Positions 25,270-34,388 of a stretch of DNA of 64,000 nucleotides are shown here, piece by piece. This DNA is from Intestinibaculum porci. Lineage in GTDB: Bacteria > Bacillota_I > Bacilli_A > Erysipelotrichales > Coprobacillaceae. Under the pieces are notes generated by a model. That model had not been told where the DNA came from. It made no database searches and saw only the letters and a program-made list of their open reading frames with translations. The position numbers and the translations under genes were made by a program. The stretch spans positions 496,001 through 560,000 of the forward strand of contig NZ_AP019309.1 of the NCBI RefSeq assembly GCF_003925875.1, written 5' to 3'. The first letter of the stretch is position 1. The number at the start of each line of letters is the position of its first letter.

Positions 25270-26751
25270 ATGAAAACTATGGAGAATATCTCTCATGCAG
25301 CACAAAGACGTGCTATGAGTCTTATTATTGATCACGTTTTAACAGGTCTTAAAAAGGATCGTAATAAAGAATACATTAAACTCATCGATATGGCTGAGAA
25401 GTTCTATGGGGACGGTTTTACGAAAGAACAGTATCAGGCAGCGAGAGATGCAGTGAATGATCCAAACAACCGTTGGATTAACTTTATCAATCAGGTGATT
25501 GATGAAACCAATCCACGCGTTGCCAAGATGACAGCTTTAAACTTAGGTTATGAAGCGTTCTTCAGAGGTACGAAGATGATTCGTCATAACCGTGAAGTTT
25601 ATAAATGTAATATTCCTTGGCTGATCTTATTTGATCCAACCACAGCCTGCAATATGCACTGTATCGGCTGCTGGTCAGGGACTTATGGACATAAAAACAA
25701 CTTATCTTTCGAAGATATGGATAAGATTGTCACTCAGGGGAAAGAACTCGGCGTTTATCTTTATATGATGACGGGCGGTGAACCACTCGTACGTAAGAAA
25801 GATATCTTAAAACTTGCAGAAAAACATAATGATGTTGAATTTGCCTTATACACTAACTCTACTTTAATCGATGAAGATTTCTGTAAAGAAGTTGTGCGTT
25901 TAGGGAACTTAACCTTCTTGTTATCCATTGAAGGTAATGAACATACCAACGATGAACGTCGTGGTGCCGGTCATTATCAGAAAGTCTTAGATGCGATGGC
26001 ATTACTGAGAAAATACGGGATTATCTTCGGGACTTCCGTATGTTATACAAGCCAGAATATCGATGCCGTTACTAGTGATGACTTCTTCAAATTCATTACT
26101 GAGCAGGGCGCACGTTATGGCTTCTACTTCCACTATATGCCAGTCGGAACAAACGCTGTACCAGAATTAATGCCTACGCCACAGCAGCGTAAATATATGA
26201 TTGATCGTATCCGTGAAGTGCGTTCACCAGATTACCCAATCAACTTCTATCCAATGGACTTCCAGAATGATGGGGAATACGTTGGCGGCTGTATCGCCGG
26301 TGGTCGTAACTACTTCCACATTAATTCCAATGGTGATGCAGAACCTTGTGTCTTCATCCATTACTCAAATACCAACATCCATGAAAACTCCATTCTGGAA
26401 ATGTTACAGAGTCCGATTTTCAAAGCTTATTATGATGGCCAGCCATTCAATAGAGATCATTTAAGACCTTGTCCAATGCTGGAAAACCCAGATAAGTTAA
26501 GAAAGATGGTTCATGAAACAGGGGCTCATGATACAAACTTAGAATCACCTGAATCAGTTGAACACTTAACAGCTAAATGTGAACCATATGCTAAGGCTTG
26601 GGCACCAGTAGCGGAAGAATACTGGAAGACACATAAACATCCACAGCCTAAGTATGAAAACTACAAACCAGAAAATAGAGATGATTATGCAACCAGCAAA
26701 TCTTATCTCTATGAAGAATACATGGCTGATCAGAAGAAAGCAGCTAAGTAA
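25270..26751 (+). CDS. Radical SAM protein with SPASM-like C-terminal cysteines
   Basis: Iron-sulfur enzyme that generates a 5'-deoxyadenosyl radical; the substrate is unknown. The 493-residue protein (start at 25270 after AAAGGCGG; an in-frame ATG at 25240 is also possible) has the cluster motif CNMHCIGCW near residue 120, the GGEP strand MMTGGEPLVRKKDI, and later cysteines in VGGCIAGG, EPCVFI and RPCPML that resemble a SPASM-type auxiliary cluster. A helical N-terminal region of about 110 residues precedes the core. It is not NrdG (too long, different motif), although it is divergent from nrdD. It stands alone between its promoter region and a terminator. Confidence 0.85.
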   Translation: MKTMENISHAAQRRAMSLIIDHVLTGLKKDRNKEYIKLIDMAEKFYGDGFTKEQYQAARDAVNDPNNRWINFINQVIDETNPRVAKMTALNLGYEAFFRGTKMIRHNREVYKCNIPWLILFDPTTACNMHCIGCWSGTYGHKNNLSFEDMDKIVTQGKELGVYLYMMTGGEPLVRKKDILKLAEKHNDVEFALYTNSTLIDEDFCKEVVRLGNLTFLLSIEGNEHTNDERRGAGHYQKVLDAMALLRKYGIIFGTSVCYTSQNIDAVTSDDFFKFITEQGARYGFYFHYMPVGTNAVPELMPTPQQRKYMIDRIREVRSPDYPINFYPMDFQNDGEYVGGCIAGGRNYFHINSNGDAEPCVFIHYSNTNIHENSILEMLQSPIFKAYYDGQPFNRDHLRPCPMLENPDKLRKMVHETGAHDTNLESPESVEHLTAKCEPYAKAWAPVAEEYWKTHKHPQPKYENYKPENRDDYATSKSYLYEEYMADQKKAAK

Positions 26752-26755
26752 TAAA

Positions 26756-26786
26756 GAAGAGTATCGCACCGCGATGCTCTTTTGCC
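26756..26786 (+). terminator. Terminator after the radical SAM gene
   Basis: AAGAGTATCGC/GCGATGCTCTT stem with an ACC loop followed by TTGCC. Confidence 0.75.
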
Positions 26787-26810
26787 TTTATGGAGCTGTT
26801 CATGTATAAT
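26782..26810 (+). promoter_or_regulatory. Promoter implying a leaderless mRNA
   Basis: TTGCCT (26782-26787), 17-bp spacer, TATAAT (26805-26810). The ATG of the acetyltransferase is at 26818, only 7 bases beyond the -10 box, where transcription would start; no ribosome site is present. Confidence 0.5.
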
Positions 26811-26817
26811 GTCTCCT

Positions 26818-27348
26818 ATGGAATTACTAAGAATAAATAAGCACAATCAAGATTATGCCTTTTTCAATGCCCTCAATCAGGAAGCGTTCCCTGATGAAGA
26901 ACGCTGGGATCTGCATCATGCTCTGCATTATCCCATTCCCGCTGATGTCATGGGCATCTATGATGCAGGCAAGCCAGTAGGCCTCTATATGGCTTTGTCT
27001 AATGAGAAAGCTGTCTATGTCTGTTATCTGGCAATTCACAAAGATTTACGTGGGCATGGTTATGGCTCAAAGGCTTTAAAATGTATTTGCGAGCACTATC
27101 AAGGCAAACAAATCTGTTTAGACTTAGAAAAACAGGACCCCAAAGCTGATAATGCCCACCAAAGAAAAATAAGAAAGGAGTTTTACTTACATAATGGGTT
27201 TTATGAAACCCATTATTCGATGAATTTCTGGGATCTCTCATTTGAATTACTTTGCTTTGATGCGCATTTTGATGCGGACCTTTTTAGAGAATTATGCGTC
27301 TATTTAACAACTGATGAGATTGATCCTCATATTATCTGGGAGGGCTAA
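26818..27348 (+). CDS. GNAT-family N-acetyltransferase
   Basis: A 176-residue acetyl-CoA-dependent acetyltransferase. The fold is recognisable from the substrate-side strand PVGLYMALSNEKAVYVCYLAIHKDLRG and the acetyl-CoA loop RGHGYGSKALKCI, followed by YLHNGFYET near residue 130. Met26818 is chosen because the upstream extension overlaps the terminator and promoter. The substrate is unknown. The AI-2E family gene starts one base after its stop, so the two form an operon. Confidence 0.8.
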   Translation: MELLRINKHNQDYAFFNALNQEAFPDEERWDLHHALHYPIPADVMGIYDAGKPVGLYMALSNEKAVYVCYLAIHKDLRGHGYGSKALKCICEHYQGKQICLDLEKQDPKADNAHQRKIRKEFYLHNGFYETHYSMNFWDLSFELLCFDAHFDADLFRELCVYLTTDEIDPHIIWEG

Positions 27349-27349
27349 G

Positions 27350-28477
27350 ATGAAAGAAGTCAAAAAATATCTGCCAGCCGGCTTTGTCGTATTTTTGCTT
27401 TATTTGGTTTATTTATACTGGAAACCGCTTATTGGTTTTATTGGCACCATTTTAGGCGCTGCCACGCCGCTTTTTATCGGCTTAATTATTGCCTATATCG
27501 TCAATGTCGTGATGATTCGCTTTGAAGCTTTATACAAAAAGATTTTCAAAGGCAAATGTGATGGCGCCAGACGTCCGCTTTGTATTATTCTTTCCTTTGC
27601 CAGTGTCATTGCCGTCATTGCTTTAGTCACGGCGATTGTTATGCCACAGGTTATCAATGCCGTCACGGTCATTGTGAAAAACGGTGCTTCCTCACTTACG
27701 CCGTATCTGAAAAAATTAGAAAAGTATCCGCAAATTGCGCAATATGCCCAAAGCCTGCAGGCGTCTTTAACCCATGCCTCAAGTTCTGTTTCTAAGCAGT
27801 CTTCGGATATTATTCATGGCGTTTTAACCGGGGCAACTGGTGCTTTTTCGAATGTTGTCAAAGCGATCAGTTCGGTTTTCTCTGTTTTATCAGCCTGCCT
27901 ATTTGGCTTCATCTTTTCTTTATATTTATTAGGTTCTAAAGAAAAGCTTCAGCATCAGTTAGGCATCTTAATCAAGACATACATTCCAAAAGGCTATGAT
28001 GGCATCTTACATGTCGCCAATGTCTTCAATCATGCCTTCTCTAACTTTATTGTCTGCAAAGCCATTGATGGCTTATCATTAGGTGTTATGACGACCATTG
28101 GCTGTCTGATCTTCCATTTTCCTTATGCCATCATGGTGGGGGTTATTATTGGTGTCACAGCTTTAGTACCAATTATTGGGGCTTATGTCGGAGCCGCTAT
28201 TTCAGCTTTCCTGATCTTTATCGCGAATCCTATCAAAGCGCTCTATTTCTTAATCTTCTATGTGATCCTCCAGCAGATAGATGATAATATCATTTATCCC
28301 CGTATTGTCGGTTCATCCTTAGGTTTACCAGCCATCTGGATCTTAGGGGCAGTCACGGTTTTTGGCGGCGTCTTTGGCTTTGTTGGCATGCTTATCGGGG
28401 TGCCAATTACGAGCGGTCTTTATACCTTATTAAAAGAAGATGTCATCAGAAGACGTCAAAAAGCGGAAGTCCAATAA
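27350..28477 (+). CDS. AI-2E family (TqsA/YdiK-like) transporter
   Basis: Polytopic inner-membrane protein of 375 residues in the AI-2 exporter-like superfamily. It has about eight membrane helices: two at the N-terminus (FVVFLLYLVYLYW and ATPLFIGLIIAYIV), one after the basic KCDGARR loop, a long extracytoplasmic helical region (about 105-170), and the conserved C-terminal block with ALVPIIGAYVGA and LQQIDDNIIYPRIVGSSLGL. Some family members act in sodium/proton exchange, so the substrate should not be assumed. The ATG follows GGGAGGG within the upstream gene. Confidence 0.9.
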   Translation: MKEVKKYLPAGFVVFLLYLVYLYWKPLIGFIGTILGAATPLFIGLIIAYIVNVVMIRFEALYKKIFKGKCDGARRPLCIILSFASVIAVIALVTAIVMPQVINAVTVIVKNGASSLTPYLKKLEKYPQIAQYAQSLQASLTHASSSVSKQSSDIIHGVLTGATGAFSNVVKAISSVFSVLSACLFGFIFSLYLLGSKEKLQHQLGILIKTYIPKGYDGILHVANVFNHAFSNFIVCKAIDGLSLGVMTTIGCLIFHFPYAIMVGVIIGVTALVPIIGAYVGAAISAFLIFIANPIKALYFLIFYVILQQIDDNIIYPRIVGSSLGLPAIWILGAVTVFGGVFGFVGMLIGVPITSGLYTLLKEDVIRRRQKAEVQ

Positions 28478-28488
28478 CTTCCGCTTTT
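28459..28488. terminator. Bidirectional terminator
   Basis: AAAAGCGGAAGT/ACTTCCGCTTTT stem with a 6-base loop, shared by the two convergent genes and overlapping both stop codons. Confidence 0.85.
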
Positions 28489-29593
28489 AAAATGCTTTTG
28501 AGGCAATCTCTTTGACTAGCTCTAACTTCTTCCACTGCTGGGCTTCACTTAACTTATTACCAATCTCACATGAGGCAAAGCCACATTGCGGGGATAAAGA
28601 TAATCGATCAGGATCAACATATTCACTTGCCTGCGTTAATCTTTGAATGACTTTTTCTTCATTTTCTAAGAATGGTGATTTCGTGGTAATTAACCCTAAA
28701 ACCACATGTTTATCTTTGGGGATATAGCGAAGTGGCGTAAAACCGCCAGAGCGTTCATCATCAAACTCTAAGTAGAAACCATCCACATGCTGCTTCGCAA
28801 AGACATAAGGGGCTACGGCATCATAAGCGCCGCTAGAGAAGTAGGTAGAATGATAGTTCCCGCGACAAATATGGGTATTGATCGTTAAATCATCAGGGGC
28901 CTGATCAATCACGGCATTATTAATATCAATCAGCGTATCCATATAAGCTGGTAATTCTTCTTGACTTAATCCGGTGAGGGATGAGGCGATCTGGGGATTC
29001 ACAAAGCCGCCCCAGGTGCAGTCATCAAACTGCACAATTCGGCATCCAGCCTCATATAAGTCCTCGATGACTTTGGTATAGCCGTTAATGATATCCTGAC
29101 GTAAATCTTCTAAGTCAGGATAATACTGCTTCGTGTTTTCTATTTCATCCTGTCCGGTAAAAATCGCATAGAACTGACCTGGGGCAGGGATCGTCTGCTT
29201 AGCCTGGGTTTGCTCATCACATAAGGCCTGGACAAATTTAAAATGATCCACAAAAGGATGATGATCCACAGAGATCTTGCCATCGATATGAACGCTATCA
29301 ATAATGGCGACTTCGCCATTAAATGTTTCATTGCCGCGTTCAATCTGATGATTAATCCCGTTAAAGTTCCAAATAAAGTCTAAATGCCAGGTCGCACGAC
29401 GGAATTCTCCATCAGTAATGACGTGATAGCCCGCTGCCTTTTCTTTAGCGACTAAATCACGAATGGCATTATCTTCCTGTAATTTAAGCTCTTCATAAGA
29501 GAGTTCTCCATTATTATAAGCAGCTCGTGCTTTTCTCAAATAGGCCGGACGTAAGAAACTGCCGACAAAATCATATTTATAATACTGACTCAT
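28487..29593 (-). CDS. MetE C-terminal-domain-like protein (cobalamin-independent methionine synthase family, YxjG type)
   Basis: A 368-residue stand-alone version of the zinc-dependent methyltransferase domain of MetE. Visible landmarks: VGSFLRPAYL at the N-terminus, the barrel strands GYHVITDGEFRRATW, CRIVQFDDCTWGGF, LTINTHICRGNYHSTYF (His and Cys zinc ligands), VLGLITTKSP and SLSPQCGFASCEIGN (zinc Cys). These short paralogues are thought to transfer methyl groups to homocysteine or related thiols; the methyl donor here is unknown. The start at 29593 is chosen from the GAAGG spacing. It is divergent from the YwaF-like gene. Confidence 0.88.
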   Translation of the reverse strand: MSQYYKYDFVGSFLRPAYLRKARAAYNNGELSYEELKLQEDNAIRDLVAKEKAAGYHVITDGEFRRATWHLDFIWNFNGINHQIERGNETFNGEVAIIDSVHIDGKISVDHHPFVDHFKFVQALCDEQTQAKQTIPAPGQFYAIFTGQDEIENTKQYYPDLEDLRQDIINGYTKVIEDLYEAGCRIVQFDDCTWGGFVNPQIASSLTGLSQEELPAYMDTLIDINNAVIDQAPDDLTINTHICRGNYHSTYFSSGAYDAVAPYVFAKQHVDGFYLEFDDERSGGFTPLRYIPKDKHVVLGLITTKSPFLENEEKVIQRLTQASEYVDPDRLSLSPQCGFASCEIGNKLSEAQQWKKLELVKEIASKAF

Positions 29594-29643
29594 GGACATA
29601 CCTTCTTTCTGTTTCGAAAGTATTATAAACCAGGTAGGAAAAT

Positions 29644-30312
29644 ATGTATAATACATATAAACTAGCTTTCGCTATAGGAAAAGATTATAATAAGAAACAG
29701 GTGAGGCTTATGTATTTATGTTTTGGTATGATCTTTTTTATGTTAGAAATGATCAAGCAATGTTTACTGATTCATGTCGGTTATAACATCTGGTATTTTC
29801 CCTTTCAGCTCTGCTCGATGCCGATTTATCTGAACCTGTTTTATGCGTTGACGCATAAAATAAAGTGTATTCCAACTTGGTTAGTAGATTATGGTTTATT
29901 AGGGGGCATAGCGGCCTTAATCGTGCATAGCGGGTTTACCGATACCCCTTATCTGTATATTACCATTCACGGCTATCTCTGGCATAGTCTGATGATCTTA
30001 GAAGCTTTACTCATTCTTTATAAGGGAGATTTTCATTTCAAAGCTTATGGTCATGCCGTTATGTTATTATTACTATTAGCATCAATCGCCGAAGTCATTA
30101 ATATCATGGCTCATCCCTATGGGGATTGCGATATGTTTTATATTTCCCCTTACCATTTAAGCTCACAGCCTATCTTTTCTCATATTGATCAGCTTATTGG
30201 CCGCCCTCTAGGCATTATCTTTTATCTGCTTTGCATGATGGCGGCAGGGGGAATCTTACATTTACTAGGAGGTCTTTACAATGCACATCGACGTCAAAAA
30301 TTACACTTATGA
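29644..30312 (+). CDS. YwaF/TMEM164-family integral membrane protein
   Basis: A 222-residue protein with about six or seven membrane helices. The motif WYFPFQLCSMPIYLNLFYAL matches the TIGR02206/YwaF family (His or Gln-Leu-Cys signature); later helices contain YITIHGYLWHSLMILEALLIL and a C-terminal YLLCMMAAGGILHLLG. Function is not established for the family. The ribosome site AGGTAGGA is 6 bases before the ATG. The 3' end overlaps the next gene by 32 bases. Confidence 0.8.
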   Translation: MYNTYKLAFAIGKDYNKKQVRLMYLCFGMIFFMLEMIKQCLLIHVGYNIWYFPFQLCSMPIYLNLFYALTHKIKCIPTWLVDYGLLGGIAALIVHSGFTDTPYLYITIHGYLWHSLMILEALLILYKGDFHFKAYGHAVMLLLLLASIAEVINIMAHPYGDCDMFYISPYHLSSQPIFSHIDQLIGRPLGIIFYLLCMMAAGGILHLLGGLYNAHRRQKLHL

Positions 30313-31171
30313 GGAGATGCCTGAATACAGTGATGTTATTCCTGGTGCTCATCATATCATCATGAATAAAAAGGAACTATCCTTAGAATATGTACCGGAT
30401 ATTATTTATGATGAAGACAACAACCTACATCTTTATATGATCATGCCTGGTGTCTTTCAGAAGCCTGATCATCGCTTTCCTTGTATTGTCTATGTCCAGG
30501 GGTCTGCCTGGCATAAGCAGCGCACCCAGGTAAAAGTGCCGTATTTAAGTGCTTTAGCGAAGCGTGGCTACATGATTGCAATCGTTGAATATCGCGATTC
30601 TTCAATCGCCCATTTCCCTTGCTGCATAGAAGATACAAAAAAGGCGATTCGCTATTTACAAAACAATCGTGATACTTATCATTTAACCGATGATTTTATC
30701 GTGGCGGGTGATTCCTCTGGCGGTCATACGGCAGCTATGACTGCAGTAACAGCCAATACGGGTTTATTTGGCGGGAAAGTTTCCATTAAAGGCTGTGTTG
30801 ATTTATATGGCGCGGTCGAATTAACCTTAGAAGATGGTTTTCCTACCACTCTGAATCACCAGCAGGCCGATTCTTATGAAGGCAAGTATGTCGGCTATGA
30901 TATTCGTGATCATTACCAAGAGGCGATCAAAGCCAATGTGAAAACCTATGCCCATGATTTAAATGTGCCGATGCTTATTGCCCATGGAACCAAAGATCGC
31001 TCTGTTTTCTGCCAGCAGTCGGTTAATTTATATGAAGCGCTTAAAAAAGAAGGAAAAGATGTCGATCTCTATCTGATTGATGGCGCTGATCATGGTGGCG
31101 CAGCGTTCTGGAGTGAAGAAATGATCAGCATCTATGATGCCTTTATGAAAAAGTGCTTAAACAAGCAATAG
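30281..31171 (+). CDS. Alpha/beta-hydrolase (BD-FAE/acetyl-esterase type)
   Basis: A 296-residue serine hydrolase of the alpha/beta fold. The N-terminal oxyanion strand IVYVQGSAWHKQRTQ replaces the HGGG motif, the nucleophile elbow is VAGDSSGGHTAAM (Ser about 146), and the C-terminal part gives MLIAHGTKDRSV (Asp) and DGADHGGAAFW (His). The 39-kDa-type carboxylesterase/bacterial feruloyl-esterase-like group is the best fit; no signal peptide, so cytoplasmic. It overlaps the upstream membrane protein gene, with its ribosome site (GGAGG) inside it. Confidence 0.85.
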   Translation: MHIDVKNYTYEEMPEYSDVIPGAHHIIMNKKELSLEYVPDIIYDEDNNLHLYMIMPGVFQKPDHRFPCIVYVQGSAWHKQRTQVKVPYLSALAKRGYMIAIVEYRDSSIAHFPCCIEDTKKAIRYLQNNRDTYHLTDDFIVAGDSSGGHTAAMTAVTANTGLFGGKVSIKGCVDLYGAVELTLEDGFPTTLNHQQADSYEGKYVGYDIRDHYQEAIKANVKTYAHDLNVPMLIAHGTKDRSVFCQQSVNLYEALKKEGKDVDLYLIDGADHGGAAFWSEEMISIYDAFMKKCLNKQ

Positions 31172-31218
31172 GCTTGTAATTTTAAAAGAGTTTGGTAAAC
31201 TAAAAACCGGTGAATACA

Positions 31219-31998
31219 ATGAATGAAGAGCAACTGATTACTTATTACAATAAGTTTAACGAAGATAAACGTTTAAAAACAAAACATGCCCGCGTGGAAT
31301 ATTTAACAGCCATGCATTATATCCATGAATGTTTAAGACAGACAAGCGGTAAGAAGATCTTAGACTTAGGGGCCGGAACAGGCGCCTATGCCTTGCCCTT
31401 ATTTGAAGAAGGCTATGATGTGACAGCCGTTGAACTGGTTAAACATAACTTACGGACAATGCAGATGAAAGCACCGCAGCTAGATGCCAGGTGGGGCAAT
31501 GCAATGGACTTAAGCGCTTTTGCGGATGACAGTTTTGATGTCATTTTAATGTTTGGCCCGATGTATCATCTGATTAGTCATGAAGATAAGATGACGGCTT
31601 TAAAGGAAGCCAAAAGAGTGATCAAAAAAGATGGCTTTATATTAATAAGCTATTGTATGAATGAATATGCCATTATTACTCATGGCATTAAAGAAGGCTT
31701 TTTAAAAGCGTCTGTTCAAGACAACCAGGTTGATGAGACCTATCATGTCCTCTCGGCGCCAGAAGATCTTTATAGCTATGTGCGTTTAGAAGATATCAAT
31801 CGTTTACAAGCGGAAGCGCAGCTTTCTCGCTATAAGATCATTGTCCAGGACGGAATGGCTGAATATCTTAAAAAAGAGATCAATACAATGGATGAAGAAA
31901 CCTTCACCTTAGTGATGGATTATCATCTGAAAAACTGTGAAAGACCAGAACTGTTAGGGTATTCCCGACATGTTCTCGATATACTAACAAAGGAGTAG
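31219..31998 (+). CDS. SAM-dependent methyltransferase (class I)
   Basis: A 259-residue Rossmann-fold methyltransferase. Motif I is ILDLGAGTGAYALPLFEEGY, motif II VTAVEL, and motif IV FDVILMFGPMYHL; the C-terminal half is the family's variable substrate part. ATG 31219 is preferred over the GTG at 31210. Its substrate is unknown. It is followed after 4 bases by a second methyltransferase, and both probably share a transcript. Confidence 0.85.
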   Translation: MNEEQLITYYNKFNEDKRLKTKHARVEYLTAMHYIHECLRQTSGKKILDLGAGTGAYALPLFEEGYDVTAVELVKHNLRTMQMKAPQLDARWGNAMDLSAFADDSFDVILMFGPMYHLISHEDKMTALKEAKRVIKKDGFILISYCMNEYAIITHGIKEGFLKASVQDNQVDETYHVLSAPEDLYSYVRLEDINRLQAEAQLSRYKIIVQDGMAEYLKKEINTMDEETFTLVMDYHLKNCERPELLGYSRHVLDILTKE

Positions 31999-32002
31999 AG
32001 AT

Positions 32003-32605
32003 ATGAGTGAAAAAAGAGAAGATCCAGGTTTCCCACAAGGGGAAGTCGGAGAGAGAATGTTAAAAAGGATGAATACATCCCATGCCCCATTAAGAGATTG
32101 GGGATTACCACATTATCAGTGGCAAGACCATTTACATATTTTAGATGTCGGCTGTGGCGGTGGCGCTACGATTAAGGATATGCTTGGCTATTCAAAAGGC
32201 AGTATTATTGAAGGCATTGATTATGCCGAGAAGTCTGTTGAACAGGCGAAGCTTTATAATGCCGAAGATTTAGGGACAAGAGTCTTCATTCAGCAGGCTG
32301 ATGTTGCCCATCTGCCAGGTGAAGATAACACGTTTGATTTAGTGACTGCCGTGGAAACTGTTTATTTCTGGCCAGATATCAAAGCAGCGATGAAAGAGAT
32401 TCTGCGTGTCTTAAAACCTGGCGGCCAGTTTATGATCCTCTGTGAAGGCAGTGATCCTGATCATTTAGACTGGCCTGAAATTGATACACCGCTCACGATC
32501 TATCGTCCAGAAGAACTCGTTACGCTCTTAGCGCAAAGCGGATATCAGGCTGCCTCTTATGATAAAGGCCCAGGACAGTTTATTTGTGTCATAGGACAAA
32601 AATAA
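32003..32605 (+). CDS. SAM-dependent methyltransferase (UbiE/small-molecule type)
   Basis: A 200-residue class I methyltransferase with motif I ILDVGCGGGATIKDML, GIDYAEKSVEQAK for motif II, and LVTAVETVYFWPDI then LRVLKPGGQFMIL, typical of Methyltransf_11/25 enzymes. Cytoplasmic. Unrelated in detail to the methyltransferase just upstream, with which it is coupled (4-base gap). Substrate unknown. Confidence 0.86.
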   Translation: MSEKREDPGFPQGEVGERMLKRMNTSHAPLRDWGLPHYQWQDHLHILDVGCGGGATIKDMLGYSKGSIIEGIDYAEKSVEQAKLYNAEDLGTRVFIQQADVAHLPGEDNTFDLVTAVETVYFWPDIKAAMKEILRVLKPGGQFMILCEGSDPDHLDWPEIDTPLTIYRPEELVTLLAQSGYQAASYDKGPGQFICVIGQK

Positions 32606-32613
32606 TAACTTTT

Positions 32614-32641
32614 AGTCAATCTGAAAAGATTGACTCTTTTT
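32614..32641 (+). terminator. Terminator after the methyltransferase pair
   Basis: AGTCAATCT/AGATTGACT stem with a GAAA tetraloop and CTTTTTG tail. Confidence 0.85.
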
Positions 32642-32757
32642 GTTTGTAAATATACAAAAAGTCATGTGAAATTTTTGAATATTGTATGAAAGTATTTTGT
32701 GCACGCTTACATTTGTGCTATAATAGTGCTTACATAAAAGAAGAAAGCGAGGATATT

Positions 32758-34350
32758 ATGGATCATACATTATTAAAACTCGGTATCTACAATGATACCG
32801 GGAAAGTACATTATAACTTAGGTGCGGCTGCCTTAGTCGAAGAAGCCCTCAAAAGAGGAGAAGGGATCTTAACTGATACCGGCGCTCTTTCTATTAAAAC
32901 AGGAAAATATACAGGCCGTTCGCCTGATGATAAATTTATCGTTGATACACCAGAAGATCATGATCATGTCAACTGGGGTGATGTCAACCGTCCGATGAGC
33001 GTGGACGCTTATAACGCTTTAAAAGAACGTATTATGACATATTTGGGAGATAAGGAATTATATGTCTTCCAGGGCTTTGCGGGAGCTGATCAGCGTTACT
33101 CACGTAAGTTCATGGTTGTCAATGAACGCGCCTGCCAGAACTTATTCATTCATCAGCTGCTGATTCGTCCTAACGAAGAAGAATTGGAAGAATATGGTGA
33201 TCAGGATTACACCATCTTAGCTGTCCCAGGCTTTAAGTGTGTCCCAGAAAGAGATGGAACGCACTCTGAAGCAGCCATTGTCGTTAACTTTGCGGATCAT
33301 ATGGTCTTAATTGCTGGAACAGAATATAGCGGCGAAATTAAGAAATCTGTCTTCACGGTCATGAACTATGTCATGCCATTAGAAGAAAATGTCTTACCAA
33401 TGCACTGTTCATGTAACATGAACCCGAAAACCAGAGGCACCGCTGTTTTCTTTGGTTTATCAGGAACAGGTAAAACAACCTTATCTGCTGATCCAAACCG
33501 TTTATTGATCGGTGATGATGAACATGGCTGGTCAGATGATCATGTCTTCAACTTTGAAGGCGGCTGCTATGCAAAATGTATTAACTTAACTCAGGATGGC
33601 GAACCTTATATTTATAACGCCATTAAATTCGGTGCTGAAGTCGAAAACGTCATCGTTGACCCAGTGACTCGAATCCCTGATTATTTCGATGGCACCATCA
33701 CTTTAAATACCCGTGTCGGCTATCCGTTAGAATATATCGATAATGCCATTACCCCATCGGTCGGGATTGCTCCTGATGTCGTTATTTTCTTAACCGCTGA
33801 TGCTTTTGGTGTTTTACCACCAATCTCTAAGTTAAGTGAAGAAGCTGCGATGTATCACTTCGTGACTGGCTTTACTTCTAAAGTTGCCGGAACAGAACGT
33901 GGCATCACCGAACCACAGCCAACCTTCTCAACTTTATTTGGGGAACCATTTATGCCATTATCACCTGATATCTATGCGAAGATGTTAGGGGAAAAGATTG
34001 AAAAGAACAATGTTCGCGTGTACTTAATCAATACGGGCTGGACTGGTGGTCCATATGGTGTCGGTCATCGTATGCGTCTGAACTATACCCGTGAAATGGT
34101 CACTGCAGCCTTAAATGGCGATATTGAAAAATCAAGATTCATTCATGATAAGCGATTCAATTTAGAAATTCCTCAGGAATGTCCAAATGTTCCACATCAT
34201 ATCATGAATCCAAAATCAACATGGCAGGATCGTCAGGCGTACGATGCGCAGGCTGATAAATTAGCGAGAATGTTTATGGAAAACTTTGAAAAGAAGTATC
34301 CACATATGCCTGAAGAAATCAAAAATGCCGGCCCTAAACCATTAGACTAA
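32758..34350 (+). CDS. pckA: Phosphoenolpyruvate carboxykinase (ATP)
   Basis: Interconverts oxaloacetate and PEP with ATP/ADP; in a fermenter it may run in the carboxylating direction. The 530-residue protein has the expected length and motifs: TGRSPDDKFIVD, the PEP-carboxykinase P-loop GLSGTGKTTLSADP (about 243-256), the metal-binding DDEHGWSDDHVFNFEGGCYAK and NTGWTGGPYGVGHRM. ATG 32758 has GCGAGGA upstream; a TATAAT box at 32719-32724 with TTGTGC 16 bases upstream gives a promoter. The gene is single, with terminators on both sides. Confidence 0.97.
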   Translation: MDHTLLKLGIYNDTGKVHYNLGAAALVEEALKRGEGILTDTGALSIKTGKYTGRSPDDKFIVDTPEDHDHVNWGDVNRPMSVDAYNALKERIMTYLGDKELYVFQGFAGADQRYSRKFMVVNERACQNLFIHQLLIRPNEEELEEYGDQDYTILAVPGFKCVPERDGTHSEAAIVVNFADHMVLIAGTEYSGEIKKSVFTVMNYVMPLEENVLPMHCSCNMNPKTRGTAVFFGLSGTGKTTLSADPNRLLIGDDEHGWSDDHVFNFEGGCYAKCINLTQDGEPYIYNAIKFGAEVENVIVDPVTRIPDYFDGTITLNTRVGYPLEYIDNAITPSVGIAPDVVIFLTADAFGVLPPISKLSEEAAMYHFVTGFTSKVAGTERGITEPQPTFSTLFGEPFMPLSPDIYAKMLGEKIEKNNVRVYLINTGWTGGPYGVGHRMRLNYTREMVTAALNGDIEKSRFIHDKRFNLEIPQECPNVPHHIMNPKSTWQDRQAYDAQADKLARMFMENFEKKYPHMPEEIKNAGPKPLD

Positions 34351-34353
34351 TTT

Positions 34354-34388
34354 AAAAAGGACAAGATCTCAAAATCTTGTCCTTTTTC
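34354..34388. terminator. Bidirectional terminator between pckA and the CDF gene
   Basis: AAAAAGGACAAGAT/ATCTTGTCCTTTTT stem, symmetric and T-tailed in both directions, between convergent genes. Confidence 0.9.

Noticed and set aside
25270-26751. NrdG (activase of NrdD)
   Set aside because: The protein is divergent from nrdD, about three times too long and has a CNMHCIGC cluster motif with extra SPASM-like cysteines, so it is another radical SAM enzyme.
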